From Opeltia flavorubescens (Eukaryota > Ascomycota > Lecanoromycetes > Teloschistales > Teloschistaceae), in NCBI GenBank assembly GCA_000442125.1, contig KE546983.1, positions 563,581-627,580 of the forward strand: a stretch of 64,000 nt of DNA, written 5' to 3'. Shown here in pieces: positions 1 to 11,466 of this stretch. The notes below the pieces were generated by a model, which did no database searches, was not told where the DNA came from, and saw only the letters and a list, made by a program, of their open reading frames with translations. How positions within the stretch are numbered: the stretch's first letter is position 1; every line of letters starts with the position of its first letter. The position numbers and the translations under genes were made by a program.

Positions 1-329
1 GTATTACCGACTTCCGATAAGTCTTGGTGGCAAGTGTCTCCATGTTAAGGGATGCTCGAGGATGATAGTAGCAAGTGGGCTTGACCTTCAGCTATCTATT
101 ACCTTCTCGCAGCAAGACCATCTGCGCGTGGGTCTACCATTTTTGTCATTGTCTTTGGATGTAATAGATACGGTAGCGCCTTTAATCATATTAGATTGTT
201 CCGATCCTTTTTGTTCATCGTTTCACGTCTTTTACACCATCGGTGATGACTTCAAATCCTTACAGCAGCCAATCGCCCGCAAACAATTTTTGGGAGTCTA
301 AACTACAGCGTGGCAAAGGTAGCCCCATA

Positions 330-799
330 CTGTCCTGAGATCGCTTCCCAAAAAGTCTCTTGATCATCAACAACGCCGTCCTCGGCTACTATCTCAAATC
401 CTTCCTGTAGACTTATCAGTTTTGAAATTCCCGGAGAATCATCGTCAACGTACCTCGGTTGATACGTAATAGTCTGCACCTGCTTGATCAGGCCGTCCTA
501 TCCTTTCCTAACTCCGGGTCCGCTTCACAAGCCTGCTGTAGCAACAACTCAATATCCCTCAAGTCGCTGAAACAAAAGTCCCTTTCCCGCTCGAGCCTAG
601 TCACAGCCCCCTTCAATGTGTCGTTTCCTTGTATTACCGCTGCGGATGCTCCGCCTCCTGCTGCTATCCTAGCTCCTGTCAAACATGATACGAAAAAATT
701 TTCGCATATTCGAATGCCAAGGTTTAACCCTTTGTTTTCTGCTATGACAAGAGACGGGGTATATACCTCCAGTGCGACACGGGCTCGATATCTCTGCAA
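330..799 (-). pseudogene. Unrecognised gene remnant related to 60.62-60.95 kb
   Basis: I do not recognise this protein. Read leftward, a 103-residue open stretch (799 to 488) is rich in charged, probably helical sequence (RLERERDFCFSDLRDIELLL). It runs into a likely intron with a GTACGT donor near 455 and an acceptor ending CTACAG near 408, then an exon beginning EGFEI. The last 200 bases match the minus strand at 60.62-60.80 kb, where the same intron position and the same EGFEI start occur. The left copy seems to carry one extra base just before the donor, which shifts the frame, so I call it broken. It directly follows the GMC pseudogene and overlaps its possible C-terminus. Confidence 0.45.
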
Positions 800-2300
800 T
801 CTTTTCTGTGAGCATGCACACCGTCCCCATTAGCAGCTTCGGTGGTCGGAAAGGGAACACGGATGCGTCCGCTACCTTCAAGTTCTCCGTCCCGCATACT
901 CGGCCTGAGGAATCGACGATAGCATACTTCTTATCTTCGTTGCTCATTCTAATCGAGGACGAGGCATGGTACATCGTATTGAGCGCCCTCCCAATGTAAT
1001 GCAGGAGTTGTGCATTGGACGTGACAGTCTTGCCAGTGCAGTACTCCTGGTCGATGTTGATACTGCATGGCCGGATCCTCGGACGTGTTTTTTGAGCCTG
1101 TGGAATCTGCGATGACGGTTTCAGCTTCAGTTGGGTCGGTGAACCATTTGGGATTGATCAGAGTTTGGTCGTGCATGCAGCTCGATAAAATGGAAATGTT
1201 GGTTCGCGCCATCAGTGTGATGCTCGACGGCCATCAAGGTTGCGTATTGGTAGCCATCCACAACGCCTTCCGCCGTCGGAACCTGAGAATCAGCCGACAA
1301 AGCCCGGCTGGGAGGAATACTCAAGCTCGGGCTAATCAGAGGGGAGGGCGGCAAGATCTTGAAGATCCACAGGTGAGTTTTAACATGGTTCGATTGCATA
1401 TGGATTAAAGTGGTGAGATATACCTCGCTGAGCATTTTCAGAGAACCGAGTTCGTACACCCTCTTTCTGAGGGATTTTCCTGTAGGCTCCAAAATCAAAA
1501 CCTGGACTGCTTGCAGTACTGGCATATTCGACATTGAACTCGACAATTGCGTTTTGCAAATGGTCGCTGTAATCGAAAGCTGTCCCTGTCTGCGCATTGA
1601 CCTAGGAGGTGATTCTAGAGAAGGTACCATCCTGTATGCCGTGGCCGATACGTGGGCGATCACTGACAACCGGGATGCCATCTTGACTGAGCAGCCTAGC
1701 AGGTCCAAACCCAGACACCTGTAACCACTGTGGGGATTGGAATGTGCCTGCAGATACGACGATCTACTCGGAGGTAGAGATTGTCAACGGAGTTGTTGGA
1801 TTTCTGGACACCGCTTGAATGCGTTTAGCTGTCTTGCCATCGAATAAGATTTTCTCTGCCAGAGATCAAATCTGGCCGACCGAGGAATGGGCTCAGCAAG
1901 GCAGTCTCGGAGGAGTCCCATAAGCCGTCAATATGGTTCATTACGCTGACGAGAAATGTGGAGCCGTCGGGAGCACTCGTCGTGGATCAGTCGACTGGTG
2001 CAATGCTGACCGAGCTCATGGCCTTCAAGGATCAAATGTTGATAGCCTGGGCGTTATTGGGGTAAGTAACCTTCAGTGGTCCGTCAATTTCGAGGGTCGA
2101 GATATCATGACCGGGGTTTGGAAGCTCTTCAATTGGGTCCATGCGGCGTTGAGGGATGCGCTCTCTTCTTGGTCGAGCTAGATGGTGCCTGACGATCGCT
2201 CTATCAGAAGATCGCACGAACTGGGGATCTGATCCGGCGAGCCCATAAAGAGTGAGGTCCCTGGGAGAAGTGAGGTAGACTTGCATCCTCCTCCGCATCC
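800..2300 (-). pseudogene. GMC oxidoreductase pseudogene (C-terminal two thirds)
   Basis: Glucose-methanol-choline (GMC) oxidoreductases are flavoenzymes that oxidise alcohols, sugars or aryl alcohols. They are often secreted or belong to metabolite clusters. Family blocks appear in order on the minus strand: a GPLKVTYPN block near 2.1 kb; KILFDGKTA followed by IVVSAGTFQSPQWL and an SGFGP-like block near 1.85-1.7 kb; a TLINPKWFTDPTEAE block near 1.15 kb; and the C-terminal block with AIVDSSGRVCGTENLKVADA and SVFPFRPP near 0.93-0.84 kb. The blocks lie in different frames and at least two in-frame stops separate them, beyond what one plausible intron near 1.4 kb explains. The N-terminal FAD-binding GxGxxG region was not found upstream. 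I infer a dead gene. The family call is firm; the exact ends are approximate. Confidence 0.75.
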
Positions 2301-3293
2301 TGGGTGTAAGGATAATGAGTAGGACTCCGTGAGCGTGTAATGAAGCCGTTCAACATAAGATTGGCATATCTTGCAGGGAGGGAGTTGCTGCGGTGTTGTC
2401 ATCAAAGTCTCTTTGATGTGGAACGAAACGGAAACAGGGCTCTCCGTTGCTTGATGTAATGACTTCCACATTTCGAGAGTTCAGGACCTCAAACTTTTGA
2501 CAATTGTGGTAAAGCTATTGATCTGTATAGAAGCCTCTAGGCTATGCATTGACCACGTGGGAGAAACATTGTCGGCCAGATGGGAGGAGGCACAATATTG
2601 GCAGGAGTGTTTGCTTGTTGAATCTGGGAGTGCACTGCTACGGAAAGTGACTGTAGCGAAAACGGCCGAGTCCGATTTGATAGGTCCACATCAGGTCATG
2701 GCATACCGACTGCTTAGCACTCTCAACATCCCTGCTCCAGTTCACTCGTTGTGTATACAGTTGATCAAAACGAATTCTAATGCCCATCTCTACTATCAGT
2801 CCACACCTAGCTTACTACTCAGCTGGTGCTGCTTGACACTGAGATGAGTCGGTATCACTGCGCACTTAGGTCCCTGCCTTTATCATCCGGGGTTGCTTCT
2901 GGAGCAATGGTTCTCGGTGCGCCTGAGGCTGCCGGGATGCACAAGATGTCATGCTTCGCCAGCTGCTCCAGTCGCATGTCTCCCATATCATCAAATTGTT
3001 TGCCATCGCTTTCTACAATTATCACTAGAAGTATATATGTCAGCCAGAGACGGCCAAAGACGATGCATCTCCCTGGCAGGAAACATTGTGAGCCCGCCTG
3101 ACTTCCGTCGAGTGGCACCTCCCATCGTCCTCCAAACATGCATTCAACAGTCATCCTAATTCGAATCGTACACTTGAAAACGGCAACAGAGACCGGTCTG
3201 CGCCAGCGATGTGAGAGCTGAGACTGTGGCTCGCTCCTTGAGATTTCTTCATCAGAGTCGGAAGGTGCATGGCTTTCACTGGCCAGACGCTAG
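2301..3293. other. No gene recognised
   Basis: Several short open frames exist on both strands but none shows a recognisable domain. This is where the missing N-terminal part of the GMC pseudogene would be expected, and no FAD-binding motif could be read there. Confidence 0.4.
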
Positions 3294-3917
3294 CTAGTAA
3301 AGAGTAGTTCGTGCGTATACCATGACAACCACCTCACTGGTAATCTCGACGAGTGTTTGCATACGTTGGTCTATGGTCCAGTCCGCGTCAGCAGATACAT
3401 GATGCAGGGTCTGCTGCAGATCCGCAAGAGGAAAGGATATTCGTTGTGGCGATGAGGTGATTCGAGACAGCCCAGAAGCTGCTGGTACCATATCAGACGT
3501 CGGAAGGGCTTGGCCTGTCGTACACTGATACCGCAGAATGTCTTGTTGGCTGATCGACTCGCGCCTAGACCCAGAACCATGAATCTGCGCAGTTCCGTTC
3601 GGGTCGGTAGCTATGGTATGAATGCTTGCTAATCGCGTGCTGCAAACCACCTCACTTGTGAGAACATCCGGCGCCTGCGCTGGAGCCGAGGGACTTGTAG
3701 CCATGCTCATCTGAGGGATACCAGAATTGGAGGCTCTCGGGCCATATCTATTCTGATCTGGATATACGTCTGACAAAGCTCCCGGACAGGGGAGTGATTC
3801 AAAGTCAACCTTCAGACTACACAGAATCGATATATGAGCGCCACTTTCTTGATAGCTGTACGGCATTAACCCAGGAGTAAGCGTGGGAGCAGACGTGGAA
3901 GGATTCTGGTACCACAT
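3294..3917 (-). CDS. Hypothetical Ser/Pro-rich protein, 207 aa
   Basis: An uninterrupted frame starts at an ATG (3917), with an in-frame stop a few codons upstream, and ends at 3294. The first 120 residues are rich in Ser, Pro and Thr (TSAPTLTPG, MATSPSAPAQAP) and look disordered. The last 50 residues look more ordered (PLADLQQTLHHVSADADWT, then MQTLVEITSEVVVMVYA). No family is recognised. It could be a genuine small protein, or one exon of a larger gene, because exon joins on either side were not resolved. Confidence 0.35.
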   Translation of the reverse strand: MWYQNPSTSAPTLTPGLMPYSYQESGAHISILCSLKVDFESLPCPGALSDVYPDQNRYGPRASNSGIPQMSMATSPSAPAQAPDVLTSEVVCSTRLASIHTIATDPNGTAQIHGSGSRRESISQQDILRYQCTTGQALPTSDMVPAASGLSRITSSPQRISFPLADLQQTLHHVSADADWTIDQRMQTLVEITSEVVVMVYARTTLY

Positions 3918-5221
3918 TTTCCAAGCCGCTGAATGAAGATCCGTATCCTATTGCATATAGTTTGGCGGAGAGACGCAATGCTCGTGCTGACCTCGCTTTC
4001 GCGTTCTTCTTGGCTTAGCTGTCGGATATTTCTCCGCTGCCAGAGTCGTGGTCGATCCCCTGTAGTAATCCTGTACCATCTTCGTCTTCCTTTTCGTCCT
4101 CCGCCTCTTCGGCTTTACCTCAGCTATTGGGCTTGTACGCTATTGTATGAGCCAAAGTACGAGAAGCAACATTCGATCGGCTGGTACGGCGTTTTGCATT
4201 TCCGCCTCTCGCGCCTGGCTTTGATTAGCCTTTGGCAATATCCTGGAAGAGTAAAGCTTTGGCCCATAGAGCCCAGAATCGATTGTTTGAAGCAAGCGTA
4301 GTCCTATTGAAGAGTGCTGCAGACGCGATCGCTGTTCTGTTCGTTCCATAAACTTCAGCTGAGCTCGCTCACGTATCTGACGCACCAGCAAAGGCATGAC
4401 AGGCATGACAGGCATTGCAAGCGGTCAACAGGGCACCGTAGATGGTGGTAATAGCGATCACACTGACTCCAGCTTCCATCCCCGATCCTAGATACCCCAA
4501 TCTCAGACACCCCAAGGCGGAAGCCCAGGAAAGGCAGTCGACAGCTATCAGAAGATCCAGTCATCTAGGAAAGGACAGCAAGTGCTAGCCAGCCTAACTC
4601 GATCAAACGTACACGACCTCCGGACACCGAAGGAACTGCTGGGAGGAGTTTCCCATCCTAGCAAAAAGTGAGTAAGTAGGCCAAGGCAAAATTCTTGCTG
4701 AGCGATGATACACACCTCCACTCTCGTCCAGATTGTTTGATCTATAAATTTGAATTATTGCAAATGTCTCCCGGTCGCAGATTCCTAAGGTTCTCTGAGT
4801 TTTCTTTCGTACTGGCGTTTGATTGCTACCATTTCAAAAGTACCGACTTCACCTGCTTGGGCCGAGCGACCGCATACAAGTCGAGATAGACTACTAGGGA
4901 CCTAAATCATCAGTAAAGGATCAACCGTCCAGCACCTTCACCACCATCGTTGCCCAAAATTGAACCTGATAGGGGTTCGGAGTCCCCGGGGAGCTGTTAG
5001 GAAGAATTGGCTTGGTCGGATCCAGACCCAGAGTTTGGGTCTCTTGTAGGTAGATTAGTCGGATTTTACGGGTTTCAGCTGCCCTAGATTTGGATAGGAA
5101 AGTTGTATGAGAAGTCAGGGTAGGAACCAGGGGTCGATGAGAAGTGTATCGAATGGTAGGGCAGGAGAGTTGACTGTTGGAAGAAAAGTTGAGGGATCGC
5201 GTTGCAGACGGGCTGTCAGAT
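3918..5221. other. No gene recognised; short GCATGACAG repeat
   Basis: There are no convincing coding regions. Near 4395-4420 a 9-base motif close to GCATGACAG is repeated two to three times in tandem. The remaining sequence has ordinary base composition and only short open frames. Confidence 0.35.
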
Positions 5222-5674
5222 TTATCGCGAGAGATGTACAGCCGTGCACTGAGAATTGAAACGGAGATATTTGTGATTAGTACTCGTAATCTTGTGCATT
5301 TTAGCGGAGAGTAGGAACACCATTGTCGATTGATTAGCTCCTCCGTCTAACATAAATTTATTAATGAACCAAAGCAGACCAGTCCGTTGTCGTAGGCATG
5401 AGACTTCTCTCTGGATTGTCGTGCCACTTACACTCCGGCAGTCCGAATGGCGATAAACGTCAGGTCTTGGGTTCGCGTTGTCGCTCCTGAATGTACCAGA
5501 TAAGACGGCGGTCGCTGAGGTACATGGAAAACAAGGGGCAAGTGTTCGGATACTGGCATCACTCCCGACATATGCTACCCAGATCCTCTGCGCCTCGGAT
5601 TCACAAGATCTGTGAGACCGGTGTTGAACGTGGTGTAAGAGTGTAAGAAGTAAGACAACGGTGAAATTTTGCAT
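5222..5674 (-). CDS. Possible small secreted protein
   Basis: The frame opens at ATG 5674 with MQNFTVVLLLTLLHHVQ, a short hydrophobic start that resembles a signal peptide, followed by a Cys-containing segment (APCFPCTSATAVL). A donor-like GTAAGT lies near 5430, after HSDCRS, so the real protein may end or splice there and the rest of the 150-residue frame may not be translated as read. No domain is recognised. Small secreted cysteine-containing proteins are common in accessory fungal DNA, but here that is only an inference from the N-terminus. Confidence 0.3.
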   Translation of the reverse strand: MQNFTVVLLLTLLHHVQHRSHRSCESEAQRIWVAYVGSDASIRTLAPCFPCTSATAVLSGTFRSDNANPRPDVYRHSDCRSVSGTTIQREVSCLRQRTGLLWFINKFMLDGGANQSTMVFLLSAKMHKITSTNHKYLRFNSQCTAVHLSR

Positions 5675-8430
5675 GTCTCTGCGGATACAAGCGGCGGTGG
5701 AAACACGCTAAGACCTGGAAATATTTAGAGCTTTGTTTACGAAATAAAGACCCTTAAGTAAGATCGGTTGTTTGCTATATCGTCTTCCTTTAACTTCTAT
5801 TCCAGATGCTCAGAACATCTTGCTCAACTATGCAAGCGACCGCAATGTCTGTCATTCTGAATCTGTTCATACCAGAAAAACCTGTTCTACAGCCGTGTAC
5901 GCCAGGACAATCTGAACGCTAACCACCACACCGTATTAAAATTCTACGATAAAGACTTCAATATATTTAAATCACAACTCCCTTCTTCAAGGGTATTCTG
6001 CACACCCAACATCCCAAGCAGCTTGTCCACATCTCCCTTCGCCCCAAGCTCTCAACTAGAGTTGGCTCCGCTTCTTCAGGCCGCGGTCCATACGATATAT
6101 AGAGCCACTGCTCCATTACAAGCTCGAAACAATCACAAGCGTATCCAACCTCTTCCCCCCTTCAAATCCCAAGACTTTCTCACGTCGACCGTTGCTCATA
6201 CCCTCTTAGCCCTAGATGCAGCTAAAGAGGATAGCCAGAACAATCAGAGAGCGAGAGAATAACAACAAGAACAGCTTCACCAACGATGATAGCAACAATG
6301 CAATTTGTGTATGATGACGGAACCTGGATCATGGACACATCAATGGCAATCATCTCCTCTGGAAGTGCAGAAAAGTGTAACGTCGGAGTTGCATCGACGA
6401 AGGGTACCTCGTCCTTTGGCAAGCGCCATAATGAAACGCACACCCTATGCTGACCATGCGGTCGTCGTTTCTTCCACAACCAAGAAAACACTTGCTCGTT
6501 ATGCAGTCTTCGTTCCCCCGACATCCGAAACCACATCCCCCCGTCATGCGGTCGCCGATCCTTCCACACCCTGGCACACGCCCACTCGTCATGGAGTAAT
6601 CTTGCATGACAAATCAGTCAATACAATCGGGGCATGAAAGCTAAGCGGAGGAAGACCTCCGGCACTGGACAGATGCGAACGATGGAGGAGTCATTTAAAA
6701 AGGAAGAGGTACTCAGAACTTCTAAGCTTGGCTTTCAAACTGTCACATCGAAGGGGCCGAGGAGACTCGCAAATCAGCAGACTTTGGAAACACAACCAGG
6801 TACATACGAGGAGCAAGTCGTCTGATAAGCGCTGGCATCACGAAACGGTTGAGATGGGTGTGGAATAGTGGTCGTCAGATAGTATATGAATTAGCAACAG
6901 CTATGGCGAACCTACGAAAAATTAAGGTGGGCATACACAGATCAGGCGTTATGCCTGATGAGGAAGCATGGTATCCCGGGGAGAAGAAGTTGCTGTAGGT
7001 TCTTGAGGTGAGCTGGGTGGATTGCCGCATTTGCCACTACTGGCTTAGTCAATCGCAACTTCCTCCTCTACGATATGGAAGCCATCAAGACCAGTCCCGG
7101 AGCGATCTCTATTCGAAGTCCCGTCGTTTTACTAAAGCTACCACCTTGAGTACAATCTTGCATCTCTCTCAATCATTTCCAATAAGAAGAAGCTGCTGTC
7201 GAATGACCAGTCAGCCTCTCCATCCTCCGTTAAGTCGGACGTTTACTCATACGTTCATTACTCTGTCGACCCAGCATCTTGGGCCCCAACAAGCATCGTT
7301 CACGTTCTCAAGCTCAGCACTCATCGTTGCCTCAGCCACCTCAAATCATCAACAGATGTAGAGACTCCACGTCAATCATATTACCATTAGAAAACGCTAG
7401 CAACGACGCTGCACTGCTCTATGTACTATTTTCAACATACTAAAACACCTGTCCACACCAATCTCTTTGCTGCCGGGGACTTAATTCTCTGCTCACATCA
7501 CCACCTCATATCCCACAGCGACGCACCTTTGGGTCTTGCAGTAAGCGTCAACAAATTTCAACCAGAGTCTGAGAGGCTCAGCTTACGATGGGAAGTCATT
7601 GAAGCATGTATCTACCAGCGACCGAGACACCCTGGTGGGTCGTTCAACGGTTTCCTAAGAATTCCTCGTCGTTCAAAGGCACATCGAGCCCGTGAGAACG
7701 CCGTTAAATCTTGCAGAGTCATCCTCTGTCCCTGGTTCAGCAACCAATTCAAGGTCAAGCAGTCAACAAGGTACAGCCATACAGTATGAGCAGCGCTATA
7801 TAACAGATTGTTCCTCCAACCTGCCTCAAGAGAGGTCACTCCCATCTTTACAACCAGAAAGGAGAGAGCGGTCCGTTTCAATTCGTCCAACGAGTCTTGA
7901 CAAGATTTCCTGCTGTACAGACTACCGGAGAAGCGCATTTGCAACGTCTCGTCGCTTTTAGAGCAATCTTGGGAGGATCCGCTGTTGTTGGCCCCCTACC
8001 AAGCGCAATGCCACTCTATAGCCACCTCTCTGTCCCTGAAAGAAAGTGGTGAGGAGGATCTTTCTAGTGACTCCAAGATTGGTATGGTCGTGAGTACATC
8101 CATTACCCAGATGACCTTGCGCTAACTCAAGTCTAGCGCAAACGTCGTGGAGTGGTCAATACCCAAGCCGTCCGATCTTGTCACTTGTTCGCAACAAAGC
8201 CAGCTATGAAGGGAAACTTGCGACCTATTCTGCGTGGATGAGGGACGATTTGCAGGCAAAGAATATGTTTCAAGACGAATATGCCATGGTTGAGGGGATT
8301 TTCTTCCCTGTCTTTTCAATGAAAGTCGAAAGGTCTACCCGAACCGTACGCCCAATGCACCAGCTGGCGTCGAGCCGTGGGATGAAGTACATGGATCGGA
8401 CAAGTACGACGGTGAGGACTCTTTCTCACT
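5675..8430. other. No gene recognised
   Basis: Open frames of up to about 125 codons occur on both strands (for example near 6.0-6.26, 6.3-6.64, 7.42-7.79 and 7.61-7.94 kb), but none has a recognisable domain or convincing splice pattern. A TATATTTAAA-like box sits near 5960. The sequence between about 8.1 and 8.43 kb may include decayed upstream parts of the VID27 pseudogene that follows. Confidence 0.35.
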
Positions 8431-9240
8431 CCGCCCTTTACCGCACAGATCCTCGCCTTGCAGGAAACAAGATGGTCGACTACAAATCGTCAATCCTAAG
8501 TAGCTGGCTGAACTCGATCATAAGCACAAAACGAGGTCAGGTGAGTGATTCCGACCTAAGTCCTTGAGGATTCGATTGACAAAGTTTGAGATATGCCAGA
8601 CATTCCAACGTCAAGGACAATTCTGGCAAGCCAGCACAGGATGGCAACAGCTGCTATCCCTCATGGTTTTTTTTTTTTTTTTTTTTTACGGTTCTTCATT
8701 GAACCGACAGTGGACCGCTGCCACAACTGAAAAAGGTTACATCGCCGTCGCCTCGGAAGAAGGCGATATCCGCTTGTTCGACAAGCTTGGGCTTCGTGCC
8801 AAACTCGTACTGCCTCCTCTCGGCGATCCCATTGTTGGCCTTGATGTGGCTGCTGACGGACCCTGAGTCCTAGCAACCTGTCGAACATACATCCTGCTCA
8901 TCGATACCTTACAAAAGGATGGCAAGAACGAGGGTAAGCTCGGTTTTGAAAAAGCATTCGCCAAGGACAGCAAACCCCAGCCTCGACGCCTGACGCTAAA
9001 ACCATCCCCCATAGCCCAATTCCAATACGAAACGAAAGTACCACTTTCATTCACCCCGGCTCGAACCACCACCGGCGTCGACGAGAGGAAAACATCCATC
9101 ATCACGGCTACGGGTTTTTCCATCGTTACTACGAAACAGGATCACAAGATCCTTGGCGAAAAAGCCGATTCTGCGAAAGGTGAAAACAACCTTCGGTCAC
9201 ATTCCTCCGAAGCGGCGTGGTCAAGATCGCCGACCACCAT
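8430..9240 (+). pseudogene. VID27-like pseudogene, copy 1
   Basis: VID27 family proteins are conserved fungal beta-propeller proteins, named for vacuolar import and degradation. Recognisable segments in order are YRTDPRLAGNKMVD (near 8.44 kb), AATTEKGYIAVASEEGDIRL (8.72 kb), FDKLGLRAKLVLPPLGDPI, then after an in-frame TGA (where other members usually have Trp, in DGRWVLATC) VLATCRTYILLIDTLQKDG, KNEGKLGFEKAFAKDSKPQ and FQYETKVPLSFTPA. The end (SIITATG...) is degenerate. A run of about 20 T lies at 8.67-8.69 kb, between the first two blocks. With the stop, the poly-T and the missing N-terminal half, this is a broken partial copy. A second copy lies at 50.2-50.64 kb. Confidence 0.8.
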
Positions 9241-11466
9241 CGCTGAAGAACTCCACTGTCATCTCGCCATTCCGATCTTGGTGATGCAGGACTCGATGAG
9301 GATCTTCTTAAGGCAAAGGTAAAGGAGAATCAGCTGACAAACCTCATACGAGACCAAGTCTATGGGGTGTCACGACACGATTTTCAAAACGGGGAAGTTT
9401 TTGTATTCCCTCGACGATGCGCGTTTTGCAGACGATGATGAGATTATACCATCGCGTGTAGGTAATCCTTGAGGCCAAGTCAGCCGGAAATGACATCAGA
9501 GAACCCCGTGGTTGAGCCTGTAAAGGTAGGATACCAGTGGTCTTCTCGGCGCGGGAGGAATCAAGCGCACATCTGGGGGAGGCAGGCATGACCGGGGCTG
9601 ATCTTGGCCGCCGTCAAGAAGACAAGGAAACGCTTCAAAAAGGGAATGAGAAGGAGCGTAAGGCGCAGAAGCCAAAGAAGGCTCGAATTTAACAATATAC
9701 ACGTGAGTCCGGCCTTAGCTTTCAGTGATAATGATTGAATGGATTAGCACTTGACTTATAGCAGAGAAGGTGGTCTCCCAAAATAATGCTTTATCATACT
9801 ATACACTTTGCACTACAACCCATAATCGGTCTTGATGAGTCTTGCTGGATTGTTAGCAAGGGAAAGGTCAAGTAGTTAGAGGCTGATACGTCCAATCAGA
9901 TATCAGAATAATTTTCGCTTGCTCAGCTAATAGCATATCTTTCGATCTCACTCATGATCCCTTCTATTTGAACCAGTCCCCTTCCTATATCGTCGGTCAG
10001 GTGCTCAGCTCAGCGTTTACATTTGGGGATAAACGAGTAGAGTTACCAATGCAAGCCTAGGAGCTAAGCAAAGTTATCAAGACAAGTGATAAGTTTTTAA
10101 GAAGTGGATCTTCTCAGGATTGTAATATTACATCCTCTTCTTCGCTTTTTAGTTTACCTTTCGATTATTATATTTCTTCGAGTATAATATACATGTTTCA
10201 GCCGGCTCACACACTGCACTCCTTTCCGGCCTCACGATCACTATTTCAAAGGACTGTCTCCGGCCTTGAGAAGGAGCAAATCCTCCCTTTAGTTTGATTG
10301 CGCGTTTTTCGTTCAGCGGAAATTACGAGGGAGGCACAGCGAAAGTAGACGATAAGGAAACGTGCATGAGCTCAGCAGAATGTTCTGCCCTCATGCACGT
10401 TTTCATGCACATTTCCGATCAACTAACTTACCTAGGAAACCTATTTCCTTCCAACCTCTCAGCCTTTTTATAGATTTCTCAACCAGTATACATTCACGCG
10501 GTCATGACCTGTTGCCGCCTACTTCTTGCAACCCCTTTAGCGTCCAGGACCCTCTCTACAGTCCACCCAACCAAAAAACCCTCGCAGTAAACGACAAAGC
10601 TTATCCCAGCACCGTCTTACCTACTCAGCTGCCAACTGCACCCTTCCTCCGCCGGAGCAAGTCCCGAATCTATCCAGATCAGTCTGATAAAGGATAAAAG
10701 GAACAACCCTGCGTGCTTCTGCTCCTGTTGCGCCCCTAATGCACCCACCGCCCGGAATCGCTCCTTCTCTGCCCAGTCGGAGCGCTATATAAAGTACGCA
10801 GATATCGCGGCGAGCATATTCCCAGATCCCAACGGCTTCTGATCTCGCGGGCAGGTGATGTGGAGGGAAAAAGAAGGATGACGCATACAAAGTAGATGAC
10901 TCGGGGAGCGGAATGAGTAAGTGCGGCCGTGGCCATGGATGGATGTATCTGGAGAGCTGCAGGTAAGCTTTAGCGACGAAAAGAATTGGAGTTTCAGATG
11001 GGAATTCTGGGAATTCGAAGAGCGGTGATGTTACTGGATCAGTCCAAGGTAATAATTTCGATGAAGGTACTGAAGGCTCTTTATATCGGTGATGGAATTG
11101 AAAGATCGCCGTATTGGGAGCTTCGAATATATGGGCTGATCATCTGATTCCGTTATTGAATCGACTGACTGGTTGGAAGCAAGCGCACAGTACATTGACA
11201 GGTACTTACGGGCAAGGAAATACATCGAACAACTGCACTTAAGGCCATTTTACCTTAGGGCAGGATTGCTCCCTTGGATATACGAGCGATAATACATTCC
11301 TAAACATTCAGATATGTTAGCTGCCTTGATGTGAAATTCTCGTCAGCGAATATTGTTGACATCGCTATCGACGCAAGCTCAAAATCCCGACGTTGTAACC
11401 TAACCTAATAAATACTCCATTCTTTAGATCGTCTTTTTCTATATATTAATGTGTTCTTGGTTGGCT
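9241..11466. other. Gene-poor stretch with one strong palindrome
   Basis: No coding sequence is recognised. The stretch includes T-rich and AT-rich sequence around 10.1 kb and the composite hairpin listed separately at 10360-10400. Confidence 0.4.
10360..10400. repeat. Composite 41-bp palindrome
   Basis: An 11-base outer stem, ACGTGCATGAG and its exact complement CTCATGCACGT, encloses an inner inverted repeat, GCAGAA-TG-TTCTGC. Only the short CTCA spacer and one C lie outside the stems. This could be a protein-binding operator-like site or a relic of a mobile element end. Nothing nearby shows which. Confidence 0.7.
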
